Assembly (NCBI GenBank): GCA_021018815.1
Contig: JAITYX010000032.1
Location: 2,790,001-2,854,000 of the forward strand
Direction: 5' to 3'
Origin: Talinum fruticosum
Taxonomy: Eukaryota; Streptophyta; Magnoliopsida; Caryophyllales; Talinaceae
DNA: 64,000 nucleotides
Shown one piece after another: positions 24,369 through 39,593 of this stretch (positions within the stretch are counted from its first letter, which is position 1; each line of letters begins with the position of its first letter). Both the position numbers and the translations under genes were made by a program. Under the pieces are notes generated by a model, which was not told the origin of the DNA, did not search any database, and was given only the letters and a program-made list of their open reading frames with translations.

Positions 24369-24381
24369 GTGAGGGGCTAAA
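24369..24381 (+). other. Polypurine-tract-like sequence
   Basis: GTGAGGGGCTAAA abuts the first TG of the 3' LTR, the position used to prime plus-strand synthesis. It is only partly purine, so the exact tract is uncertain. Confidence 0.5.
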
Positions 24382-25025
24382 TGATTCGGGTATTTCCGGA
24401 CGGTTCCAGCTCAACCGACACGTCACCGGCCGACCGGGCCTAATCGGTTGGATAAAGGAGGAATCGGTCCAAGACAACCCTTAATGGGCCGGTAAAAGCC
24501 CCAAAGCCCACCGGGGCTAGGGTTTCCCTAAACCGTGGTAAAGTACCATTTTACCCCTTCAAAATCTCCTATAAATACTCATCACTTCCAAAACCCAAGG
24601 CATGCTTGGATGCTCACTTGAGAAGAAGTCCGACCTTGGGGATAATCACCTAAGCTTCCTAGAAGCTCTCAACACTCATCCATATTCAACCAAGTTCATC
24701 GGTGTTCATCCATATTCAACCAAGTTCATCGGTGTTCATCCACATTCATCCCGAGAATCTCCCATCTTTGGAAAGCCTCTCGATTCCCAAGGAATCCCCC
24801 ACGCATATCGAGGAAGATCTCCTCGATCCTTTCGATCAAATCGAGATACTAACTTGAGCGTCGGAGGGCGTTCCCGGGACCCACCACCCGGGCTTCGCCT
24901 TTTGCGGGTTCGGACGGTCATCACTCGGCTCGGATCGCTCGTGCCACGTCCTCGGAACCGAAGCGGTAAATCCTTCCTCTCTCCGAATCATCATCCACAT
25001 CATCAACTCGGATTTCTCCGAAACA
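24382..25025 (+). repeat. 3' LTR of the Tat element
   Basis: 644 bp starting TGATTCGG and ending AAACA, about 98-99 percent identical to the 5' LTR. TATAAATA lies at 24570-24577. It is followed by the target duplication CCAAC. Confidence 0.95.
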
Positions 25026-25030
25026 CCAAC
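25026..25030. other. Target-site duplication CCAAC, right
   Basis: Pairs with 10849-10853 on the other side of the element. Confidence 0.9.
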
Positions 25031-25120
25031 AAAAAAGAAAAAAGAAAGAGATTTACCCGATATTTTCCAAAAATGATTTCATATGAATAAAAAAGAGAAT
25101 GTCTTTGTCAACCGAAATAA

Positions 25121-25521
25121 TGTCCTGTTCAACGAACAAGCATTTGGAGTAGTTTTTAGCGTTTTAACCAAGTCAAAACACTAATCAACCAAATATTAGC
25201 GTTTGGTAAGGTAGTGTTTTAACTAGCGTTTGCAATAACTTTTAGCGTTTCAAGTAGTGTTTATGAAAAGTTAAGAATATTAGCTTTTCACATTTGAAAG
25301 TAACGTTTCATATTTTTTGACAAAAAAATCACTTCATTAATTTATATTTGACAAATTATTTATATCCTTTTACGTCAATTTACAATAATCAGCTAACTCA
25401 ACCACTAAATTTACCGAACACATTTATTCAACCGCTCAATTGAACAATTATCCACTAACAGTTATCGAGTACCTAAATAGTTATCTGCTATTCAAACAGA
25501 CTTCATTTTACCGAACAGGCC
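25121..25521. mobile_element. Tourist-like (PIF/Harbinger) MITE
   Basis: A 401 bp AT-rich element with ends TGTCCTGTTC and, inverted, GGCCTGTTCGG, flanked on both sides by TAA (25118-25120 and 25522-25524). TAA duplications and GGCCTGTT-type ends are typical of Tourist MITEs. The sister copy of the duplicated segment (around 25760) lacks this insertion. Confidence 0.7.
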
Positions 25522-25582
25522 TAATAAATTTTTTTATTTTTATTGGTCATTATCGGTGGTCAATTACTACTATTACCATTGT

Positions 25583-25815
25583 TTAATCCATACAATCATC
25601 AAAGAAATAAAAAGGAAATTTATTGATAAGGTCTGAAGTAATAGTTAATTGATGCTCTGTTATTCCAACAACAACAAAAAAGAGACTTACCAGATATTTT
25701 TCACAAATAATTTCATTTGATTTGAATAAAAAAAAAAGAGAATCTCTTTGTAGACTGAAATGAGAATTTTTTTGTTTTTATTCGTCATCGATGGTCAATT
25801 ACTACTATTACAAAT
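25583..25815. repeat. Empty sister copy of the duplicated target segment (copy B)
   Basis: It aligns to 10760-10853, then 25026-25117, then 25522-25580, without the retrotransposon or the MITE. It shares TAATCCATACAATCATCAAA, TTATTCCAAC and GGTCAATTACTACTATTAC. Confidence 0.85.
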
Positions 25816-26084
25816 CACGTTTACACAAATTAATTTGTCGTAAATAATTATTTTAATGATTATCCTCTTGGGCAAGTGGCTAATAATGAATCTTCTTAAC
25901 AGTCATCCATAGAAAGAAGACACAAACAGTGGGCACCAAAATTATTTCTTATTTGCTAATCATGCTTAGTGGCCCATAATTAATTTAATTAATTAATACC
26001 CCAAATCATCCATAGACAGCCCGGCTGGGAAAAAGATGAGAAGAGAGAAAAAACAAAGGTGAGGAAAAATTTTATAGAAGAAAA

Positions 26085-26166
26085 CGTGAGCGGCAGGATT
26101 CGAACCTGCGCGGGCAGAGCCCACATGATTTCTAGTCATGCCCGATAACCACTCCGGCACGCCCAC
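26085..26166 (-). tRNA. tRNA-Ser (anticodon AGA)
   Basis: 82 nt without intron. The acceptor arm GTGGGCG pairs with CGCTCAC, followed by discriminator G. The D-arm holds an A box (TGCCGGAGTGG). The anticodon stem CATGA/TCATG encloses CTAGAAA, giving anticodon AGA. A long variable arm GGGCTCTGCCC marks a class II tRNA. The T-arm contains GGTTCGAATCC. All stems pair, so the gene looks functional. It reads UCU codons (and UCC/UCA if A34 is modified to inosine). Confidence 0.96.
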
Positions 26167-26843
26167 TGGATGATGACCTTTTTATTTTTCAAATTATATT
26201 TAGTAGAAAATCTGAGATGAGAAATAATAAGTGTATTTTTGTTCCTTAAAATTACTAAGGAAAGAAAGAAATTTCATTAAATTTGGATTTTGAAAAAGAA
26301 AATGGTAATTATATGTCCTTGAGACATATTCCTTTAGAAAACTATAAAACAATTTTTTATTTTACTAATTTTTTAGTACCATTCAAACTATTAAAAAAAT
26401 AGTAAAGAGTCTCTTGACTTTTTGTTATAGATTGAAAATTATTGTGATTTTTCTTTACTATTTGTCGGTTTGTTTAATTTTGAATTTTGCATACATACAT
26501 TTTGACATTTTCCAAAGCAAAATGTAATATTCTTAAACTAGAAATATTTTCCCAGCATTAAGCATTTGTACTCCTTGTTTGCAGAAGAATGATCTTCTCT
26601 ATCTTTACTGATTTTCAAGGCAATCAACTGAAAGAACCATAAATTTCTACACTAATTATGTTTGACACCAAATAAATTTTTAAAAAAAAACTAGAATTGT
26701 ACGAACTCCTTTGATTCATAATTTATCCAAGAAATTTCGACTACTGACATGATCACAGTAGCAAATACAATAAGTAGGAAGAAAAATTGCTCCTGGGACT
26801 AAAACATCCTAGTGAAAGACCAAAGAGATTGATGTCTTGAAAC

Positions 26844-30922
<4,079 letters not shown>

Positions 30923-30999
30923 TAATTATTTTTTGAATTGTGAAATTTGTAGATTAGCAATGTCGAATTTATAGGCAGATGAAAGTTTAAAGTGAAGTC

Positions 31000-32790
31000 A
31001 ATTATGAAATATGAAATATGAAATATGGAATATTATCAAGACAACAAAATAAAAATGGAATGTGATCATATATTTTAATTAGAGACTTAATTTTGGTGCA
31101 TAAAAACAGTAAGATTTTATTTTTCCTTTCCAAACTGAGATGATCACAAAATCAGAATGAAACCCTAACATAAGTGTGCAAGCAATTATTTTCCATGGAA
31201 ATAGCAATTTAATCACCTAATTGACGCGTATAAGACCCATAATTCAACGGAGATATTTTTTCAAAAAAAAAAAAGAAACATCAAAAAAATTAGGGAGATT
31301 GAGGAGATAATTTTTCAGAAACTTCATATAATTTTAATTAGAAATCTCCATGGAGAAATTAATTATATTTTTAGCGGTTCAAAGTGTCAATTCCTATATT
31401 AGTATAACATTATAATGACTCATTTTAATTGGTTTATTTTATTTTTATATTTCATGTTTCCTGTTTTCTAGATGAGACTTTAATTTGTATATTTATTATT
31501 ACAGCATTATATATTAGTACCAAAAGTAACTGTGTGTTTCATCAAAAAACCAAAAAAGTAAGTGATGGTAAGTAAAGAAAATTTACTGAAAAAAAGTAGT
31601 AAAAGACATTATACTCAATCCTTTATTCTAAAAAGAAAAATATCTCGCATTGAAATAAAAGATGTTGATAAAAATCATTTTATATCAATTTTTATAGGTT
31701 TCAAAGAAAGAAATTTTTCGTTAATCATTTTTATTGTGTAAAATTATTTCTTTGAGTTTGGGCGAAACAATACATTAAGATAAGGCGTAAGTTTTTTTAG
31801 ATCGATACCATATGAGGTCCTATTTTAGGAGAAATTCAGAGGGTTGATTGGACTTGTAAAAAGGTACAAATTGTGAAATATTCACTGGAAGCATATACTC
31901 TTAAGATAGAGAAAAGAAAATTAAGTTCACAAAACCCACCCCTATTTCACCGTTCATCCAACCGTCTCGTGACATATAATAAAAAATAGATACTCTCAGA
32001 AACATATAAGATATTCTGTAAAAAAAAAAAAAAAAAAAAAAAAGAGGGTTGAAACCCAACTATTTCCCCCGCAATTTTTTCAAATGAGGAAATTGTTCTG
32101 CCAGAGACAGCGAGTGATTGGATGTAAGGTGTTCTAGTGGGACAAATATAACTAGTTTGAGGGATTTTATGGTTCTTAATATTCAGCCACAAAAAACAAT
32201 TTAAAAGGAAGTTCTTTTAAATGTTCAGCAACTCTTTATTTTCGTAGTAGTAAGTTGTAATTTATAAGGTTTGTTAATGGTCGAGTGGTTATACCTATAA
32301 ATTGTGACCAAGTTTATTGACCCAAATTACCAAATATAGTATTTTAATTTAATTTTTTAAAACTCATTCCCTATTTTCATGATCTCCCTTTTAAATAAAT
32401 ATTATTGTATATTTCACCTTTAAATTACGTCATGTCACTGAGTCTATAAGTCCGGATACATAGTACAACTATTTAGTTAGACCGATTATTATATTGTATG
32501 TGTATATTTTTAAGTTTATTTACGATTAATTATTGTGGAAAACCTAGGAAAAAAATAACCAATACATTGTATTTTGAATTGTATATATTGTTATCGGTAG
32601 CCCATAAAGTCATTATATTCCTTTCTCCCAACCCCATGGCCTAAATAAATCACCTAAGTACAAATGTAGATTACTTGGAAAATATGAACAATTATATGTA
32701 AGAAAAATTCATAACTCGCTCCAAATTCACAATGAATCCTCGATACATAAAATTATTGACGTAGTGTTAAAACAAGCTAATGAATTAAAA
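31000..32790. other. Intergenic region
   Basis: AT-rich, with a 23-base poly-A run near 32,021 and no convincing reading frame. It includes the upstream region of the subtilase and the 3' flank of PSB27. Confidence 0.7.
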
Positions 32791-32793
32791 TGT

Positions 32794-33336
32794 TCATCTC
32801 CCTCTGAGCAAAGCCTTCTCAGCAGTATCCATCTCCTCCAAGATCCTAGCCTTTCTCTTAGCCGGGATCGGAGCAGTGGGGCCGAAGCTAATATAGTGGC
32901 CGGAGACGGCGTTCAGGGCGGAGTACATGTCCCGGAAAGACGGCCGCCCGAGAAGGGTTTTGTCCCTCCTATACTTAGCCACCCAGGAGTTGGAAGTTTC
33001 CCTTAGCTCAGCCACTGCATCAGCCACATTTGGGTCATTCTTGTCCATGGTGATAGTGGACCTCACCTTGTTGATCACCTCCTCTGTCTCCTTCACGTAC
33101 TCCTCGTCAGAGCCGGCTAGGGCAGCGGCCGGAGTCAGAAGAGCAGGAGAGAGAATGGCAGCGGTCAGGGCAGTGGCTGTTAGGTGCCGCCGGCTCAGGG
33201 TAGTGGGGGCAGCGGTGGGGATGGAGGTGGAGGAGGCAGCGGTGGTGGTGGTGGTGGTGGTGAGTTTGGATTTGGTAGGGGTTGGGGAAAGGGGTTTGGG
33301 CTTGGAAGTGGGGGTGATCAGGGCAGGGGAGGCCAT
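32794..33336 (-). CDS. PSB27: Photosystem II repair protein PSB27, chloroplastic
   Basis: Psb27 is a thylakoid-lumen protein that binds CP43 during photosystem II assembly and repair. This single-exon gene gives 180 residues. A Ser/Thr/Pro-rich chloroplast transit peptide is followed by a twin-arginine-like RRHLTATALTAAILSPALLT lumen-targeting segment and an ALAGSDEEY cleavage region. The mature four-helix domain has KETEEVINKVRSTITMDKND, then VAELRETSNSWVAKYRRDK, then SFRDMYSALNAVSGHYISFG, then ILEEMDTAEKALLRGR. Length and helices match the plant PSB27-H1 type. A (GTG)n run encodes a poly-threonine stretch in the transit peptide. Confidence 0.95.
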   Translation of the reverse strand: MASPALITPTSKPKPLSPTPTKSKLTTTTTTTAASSTSIPTAAPTTLSRRHLTATALTAAILSPALLTPAAALAGSDEEYVKETEEVINKVRSTITMDKNDPNVADAVAELRETSNSWVAKYRRDKTLLGRPSFRDMYSALNAVSGHYISFGPTAPIPAKRKARILEEMDTAEKALLRGR

Positions 33337-33409
33337 GGTTTGGGTTCAGGGTTTAGAGATAGGAGAGAGAGAAAGAGGAGAGTTGTAGAGAGGAGTTTAT
33401 GGAAATAAG

Positions 33410-36400
33410 GGTGCTTGGTAGGCTTATCATCTTATCTATAAGTTTCGGTCTTATGGATGAGAAAGACCCTTGTTGGATTTCATGTGACTCCGAAAATACA
33501 CCATAGAGAAATCAAAATTTGAGGGGGAAAATGGGACAAGTGACAACAAGATATATCTTGACAACCTGACCCCACAGACCTCCAAAAAATTATTAAAAAA
33601 GGAAAAAAACACTCAACAAACCTAAGACTTTACATCATTCAATTCACATTCAAATTGGCTGTCAAATTAATTCAATAAGCTATTTAAGAAAATTATCATC
33701 AACAGTAATGATCAAGAAAATTCCGGATTAACTCGATGTGGATTGAGTCACTTCTCATTTAGCTCATAATCAGAAACTCCGATTCTCAGGTCTGTAGCAC
33801 AGCTCATCAGATATAAACAACCAAAAGCAACTAATGATTTTTGCTCAACAATCTTCAACTTCCCTGAGCATGGTTACATTACCTCTCTCCACATATCATC
33901 CAAATGATGAAGAAAAATCATGCTTCCATCCCGATATAGAGCACAAACTTTCTGCATTTCATATTGAAGGAACCCCAGGGGGTTTACACTGTACGGCAAT
34001 GTAATAGTTTACACTTTACATCTAAACTCTAAAGCTCATGTACCGTCGCCCTGTGTATCATAATATATCTACAACATTTAATCCATCATCTGTACCGCTG
34101 TGAGACGCTACCATAGTCAAAACCTTCACAATTCACACACTCTGCTCTTTGGTTAGCTGACCAGATACCTGAGGCGGAGAAACATTGCTGATACAGCCAA
34201 TCAAAAGCCCTCCGAGTCAGGTTACAAGGAAAAAATTCAGTTCACCATATCTGCGGGCTGCCCTCTGTTATTCTCTTCCAGGCCCTGTTCATGAACAAAT
34301 TCACCTTCATCATACATGTACTACAGTAATTACTAAACTTTTTAAAAAAAGAACATTTTACAATTGGCAAGTAAGATGATATGCACAAAATTGGAAGCTC
34401 CCTTTCAAGTTAAAAGATGAGGGAAGGAAGTCAACAATACATCAATAAGTAGTATGTGTGTCTTTAACTATAGAGGTCAGGGGGCGATCATTCCTTTGCA
34501 ACTGATTGTAACCTAATCATTACAGACTACCCGGGAAAACACTGAAACACTCTCTATGGTGTTCTAAAATCACAAGAAAAGAAAAAAAGAAAACAAGGGA
34601 AGGAAGCTAGCCATCTTAGGAAGGTGGCCTTGGTGCCTGTTCACGGTGCACAAGCTATGGGTAGTGAGTTCTGTGCTTCAGTTTTACCAAGTACTGACAG
34701 CTCAAACATAATGTGATTGTGTTATCGATACTCCATAGTCCATGCTGGTACTGCATTCAGAGTCTATCTGATTATATTCCACAGCAACAGCACACAAGAA
34801 TATAACCAGGAAGCATAAGGCTGATCTAGATGATAAGTAAATCCTCTGATACCAAAGATTATCATCATCTTAAGCTAATAAAATCCACGCTTGCAAACAT
34901 TGTCCACTGTAAACAAGCAAGATCAATCAGAAGTTCAGCATACACTTACATGGCACATTAAAAATAACATGACACTGAAAATATTTCTTCACGATGATAA
35001 TCTAGATGATAACTACCATTGACTTACATTGATTGAAAAATAGTACATTCTCCCCTGCATTTTGGGGAGACAGACCATAGGGTTGGGCGTTGTTGCACAA
35101 AAGCCTACATGCACACGTCAATTCGTTTTCACATCTCACTTAAACCAAAGTATAGAAAAAACTAAAAGTTCACATGAAGCTGGAGTTGCATTCCCCACCA
35201 GATAATAATCTAGTTCACCATTGACAGAAGAAGATAGCAGACATCAAGAATTGCAGGAAAAGCACAAGTAATGGGAGCATACTATCGCCATCCAGTATGG
35301 AAAGATAAAAAGACAGATATCAAAGGCAATTCATCACTTGAGGCACCAGGATAGCACTGATTCAAGAGAGCAGGTACCCTTTATGTTGGCTGATTAGCAA
35401 AGAAGATATAGTACAATTATGAATATCAACAAAGTGCTCAGTTCAGTGCATAAAGTGGGTACGGTACATTTACAGAAAACCAGAAGCCCAGCCAACCAGA
35501 GTTGGATGAGCATCTAGGTATCAATTTTCCAATGGTGAGATTCATGTTCTTTCACATGTAGTCGACATCCTAGATACGGGTAGTTGAACAAATAAGCAAA
35601 GCTTGCCTTAAAATAGCTGGAGGTAGCTAAAACTGGTGAATTACCCCAATTCACTTTCATCTTGCCTTAAAGATGACGTACAATAATTAGGGCAACCCAC
35701 TTTTATGCCAGGCTTCTCAATTCCAATAATTAACTATTCTAAATATTAACTTGATCACACCAAGCAGCTGAGCGTCGAATTTCAGACTCCCTTCACGAGA
35801 TTCACCTCAGGAAGTCAATGTCAATCGTCAGCAAAGTACTAAGAAAGCCAGTACTTTAATAAAAATCATAAAATCAGTCATAGCAAACAACCTGAATATG
35901 CTAATATCCCCGAGAAATGCATTGGCAAATGAAGACCAAATAGCAAAAATGGGTTCTTTCAGCAGAAACAAGTTTAACTTCGTAGAAAGGAAGAGTCCAC
36001 AACAGAGATGCCATTTTAAAAGCAAAGTAGTGTTATTAGAGGGAAAGAATTAAAAAGAGATACTCATCAGCTCCATAGCCCTTTGTAAAGACCCCATCGT
36101 ACATTCAATTGGGAATTTTGTGACAAAAAAGAAGCCAGCAAGTTCATTGGGTCAGTTCAACAATTAGAAGACTGATAGAAGTTCATAGGAAAAGGAGTTG
36201 ACATCATGGTAAACATAAAAGTCCCTTCTGCCAGTTGGCAAATTAAACTAGTACCTCAATCAAAAGCTACAAACTTGGAACTAAGATGCTTTGCTGATGC
36301 ATAGGGTATCGGAATTTGGATCCACATGTTTGCAGCAGAGGAGGCAAAAGTGAGCAAATATGATCAGAGACAACTCGAGGAACCTCATCAAGAGAAGAAG

Positions 36401-36890
36401 AGATATAGAAATATAATGCATAAAAAAAGGGATTGAGCAAAGAAGCACTGATATGTTGCAGAAGGTAAATGGTAAGAAGAAATTGAGTGAGGCAAAAGTA
36501 GACAAGCATTGCAAAGAATTTACAGTAAGGAAACTAATCTAGCAACACAACATGAAAAATTGTCTAGAATCTGTATCAGAAGATCCTGATATAACTGTCG
36601 TATAATGACTGCAGTTCAGGAACTACAGAGACAGTATCAGAATGAAAATTGTCAAGCCTGGTGATAACTAATAAAACCAGATCATGGCTACAACATGTCA
36701 GATAGTCAAAAGACATCAAGATTGAGCATTCCCCCGCAACATGAATCACAGGCCTCACACTGAATGCAGAACAGCCCAACAAAGTGCTAAACCATGCAAA
36801 TTCCACAAGAATAGAGCCAAAGTGCAGTATGAAACTGAATATGAATCTAAAGTTGCCCATACATCAACCACAGAAAATACCAAGGTAATT
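33410..36890. other. Long stretch without a recognisable coding region
   Basis: Moderately AT-rich with only short frames on both strands. It could hold introns or a long untranslated 3' part of the minus-strand gene at 36.9-37.8 kb. I saw no protein motif, RNA gene or clear repeat. Confidence 0.5.
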
Positions 36891-36892
36891 AC

Positions 36893-37790
36893 CTTGATAT
36901 CGAGTAGTGGAAGAACACCGAAGACAACTCTGTAGGCGCTCCAAAACCTCACATGAAACTACATCAAACCCATGTGCATTAGCAATGCCAGTGAAAGAAC
37001 CATTCAGCTCTCCTCCAATAGCAATGCTCCTCCAGAACCCAAAGACTTGCTTAACAATGTAGACTGCCCAGAATTCCCACTCAGAAGTAACACATATGTT
37101 CCTGAATGACAGAAAGCGCATGGCAAGCGCAAGTCTGTACATCCGACTGCCAAACTCAGCGTTCTGAGGCTTAAGGGACCTATGCCTCACAACCCTGAAT
37201 GCGTGAATGGGTCTCAACCGAAACCCTAACCTAACCCACAACCAGTCCACATTTCCTTTCCCTTGCTTGACTGCCCCTGATTTTACTCCCCTGCCTGCCA
37301 CCACCACTAACCCGGGTTTGCCACTCAGCTGCTTGTGCTTCCCTCGCTCTCGCTGCTTCATCCTCTCAAGAAGTTTCCTTTTGAGGATTCTTCTCTTAGC
37401 TCTCAAATGACTCTCCCATATTACCCTTCCCAAACAAACAGTAAATGACAACAAGGTCGCTGTATCAGCTACATACAAAAGATACAGAAGCTCTCGACAC
37501 TGTTTTCTGCCCAAAATTTCTGAACTCATCCATATTTGGCGATTAAGCTCCTTTGCAATTATAACTTGAAAATCCGCATTGTACCCCATTAGCAATATGA
37601 AATCAGATACTGAAACATAAGGCAAAAAAAGGTAAGAAAAGGAGGAAGATGAAATTGAAAAAGAAGAAAACTTGAGCCCACATTTGAGAGTGAATCTGAC
37701 AAAAGCAACCCAGAGAGAGAGGAAGGAAGATTTACTTTTCTCGGCAATCTTGCTCTTGTCTGATTCTGACAACCTACGTTTCTCCGGCAT
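36893..37790 (-). CDS. Unrecognised plant protein, at least two exons
   Basis: Exon 1 (37736-37790) encodes MPEKRRLSESDKSKIAEK and splices through GTAAAT to an acceptor giving exon 2 (36893-37609), which opens ISDFILLMGYNADFQ and remains open for about 240 residues. Features are a possible membrane-spanning or buried helix (LLYLLYVADTATLLSFTVCL), a strongly basic run (RAKRRILKRKLLERMKQRER) and a cysteine pair LQSCLRCSS near the end. The frame ends shortly after the exon 2 donor or continues in an exon I could not place. An upstream spliced leader is plausible (donor near 37877). I cannot assign a family. Absence of known motifs leaves open that it is poorly conserved or partly non-coding. Confidence 0.5.
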
Positions 37791-37879
37791 CCTTACCAAT
37801 AAAATTGAATTCAGCGGTTGCAGAACTAGGGCAACAAGAAATCAAGAGAATTGAGTGTAAAAGAGCCAGTAAATACCTG

Positions 37880-39590
37880 GAAACTGGAAGTCACTGGCGA
37901 AATTGAGTAGCTCCAGCGCCAAATTGAAACGTTTGGAGAGTGTGGCCAAGTGAAAGTGTTGGAATCGCAGAAATCGAAAAGAATGGAAAGGTATGTACAA
38001 GAATAACAATGACAAGGAAATGAGGACCGAAATCTTAGAGAAGAAAGCAAAGATCGGTGGAGAAAAAGGGTTTGCCCAATTGTTCTTCTAGGGTTTTTGT
38101 CGCGGGAAACAAGAACTCGCTGACTCTCTCTCCCTCCCCTCTCTCTCTCCCCCTCTGGGTGAATGAATGAGGGAAGTACTGTAGAGCTTTCAAGACTCGG
38201 ATTCATGGTTTTGAGTAGAGGCTAACACGCGGGAGCAAGGATGCCGATGTCCATTTATGCCACGCGCTGCATTCTCTCGTGCTCCTTGTACGCGCCATTC
38301 CATGTTAAGGTGAGGTCTCCCACACACGAGGTTATGCTGGCTCACTTCTTATATTAACATCCTTAGGGTAAAAAAAGTAATTTTTATAATTTTAATCAAA
38401 CTTTGGCCGTATTGTTATATCGTTCATATCTTTAATATTAATGAATTTTTAATACCTCATATTAAAAAACTAATTGTAATTGTCCACATCTTCCCATGTC
38501 TTATATTGAAACTTTTTGTAGAGTTGTAGGATGAAATAAACCTAACAAATTTATTGTTCAATTCTACTTCAAGTCAAGTTAACTCCAACTGATGCTTTGT
38601 TTAACTTTAATTTCATGTTGCGTCAATTCATGTTCAAAGGTCACCTGATCTTTTGTCCAATAAAATTGTCTTACAAAGATAAGGACCTTCAAAAGAAAAT
38701 GTTCGAAGTTCATGTCAATCTAGATTTAGGTATTACAAAAACCTTTAAGAGTAACGTTAGTTCAATTTGGGTCAAACTTCCTGGGTTGAAACAATCTTCC
38801 TAATTATTAAGATTAAAATGTTTACAGTCCTACTCCTTTTTGCTTCAAGAAAGGCTTTATTATTAAGATTAAAATGTTTACAGTCCTACTCCTTTTTGCT
38901 TCAAGAAAGGCACAAAAAAGCCGGCAAGAATCACCCTCAAGCCTCACACAAGGTACATCCTAAAAAGTTGAAGTAGTTCCAAAGTGATAGCCAAGGCATC
39001 AAGGATCCTCAGTTCCTCACTATTATGCGCTCATCTTGGATTGGAAGACTGAGAATCAAAGAGACAACAAAATGAAGGATGAAAATCCTGCCTTTTCATA
39101 CACACCATTGTTACACGAAGTTAGATTCCAGTCAAGAAACACGGTTTCGTTTCCAAGAATCTTATTTCCCATGTCAAGTCTTCACATAACAGTTTTTGTA
39201 GTCTAAGATTACAATATTGTACAATTCAGTTTCAATCTACCAGATGAGATTTCCATCAATCATCAACAAATGACAATCACTCCTATGTCCTACACAAGAT
39301 CGTTGTGCTATATTCATCCTCCACGAGGCTGGAATTTTGAAGCTAAAAAAAGGCAGTAAAATTCTGCACTTCCTGGTGTCTTGTTGGCACTCTCGAACGT
39401 CCTAGAATTCATGATGTGAATGAGATAATAAGCATATTAGGCATTCTTTTTGTATGGAGTAATAATCTCCTGCATCTAATGTCGCTAGCATATTGGTTAA
39501 ATGCAATTGTACAGCCAAAGAAAACAGAATGAAGCAATAATACACTAACCATTCCATGAGAAATGACACCAAGTAAAAAGAAAGAAATTA
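37880..39590. other. Probable leader and intergenic region
   Basis: The stretch 37,880-38,210 has CT-rich strings on minus that fit a 5' untranslated leader for the gene at 37.8 kb. The remainder holds a 56 bp direct duplication at 38,803-38,910 and no gene. Confidence 0.5.
38803..38910. repeat. 56 bp tandem duplication
   Basis: ATTATTAAGATTAAAATG followed by TTTACAGTCCTACTCC is repeated with no base change over about 52 bp at a 56 bp step, indicating a recent local duplication. Confidence 0.92.
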
Positions 39591-39593
39591 TCC

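Larger units (their letters stand above)
10854..25025 (+). mobile_element. Tat-lineage Ty3/gypsy LTR retrotransposon, 14.2 kb
   Basis: The element has matching LTRs, a 5 bp target duplication, a primer-binding site, gag, protease, reverse transcriptase, RNase H, a second RNase H and integrase in that order, which is the Ty3/gypsy order. The extra RNase H between RT/RH and integrase, the TGGCGCC-type primer site and a long 3' region with antisense reading frames are known features of the Tat (Ogre/Retand/Grande-like) lineage. The two LTRs differ by roughly 8 substitutions and 6 one-base indels in about 645 bp, so the insertion is young. Gag-pol is broken by several frameshifts, so this copy as read is not autonomous. 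Pol ends near 17,310, leaving about 7 kb of non-pol sequence before the 3' LTR. Confidence 0.95.

Noticed and set aside
10741..25830. CRISPR array, bacterial operon or viral integration in the repeat-rich region
   Set aside because: The repeats have variable spacing and no unique spacers of constant length. The genes are plant retrotransposon and plant nuclear genes.
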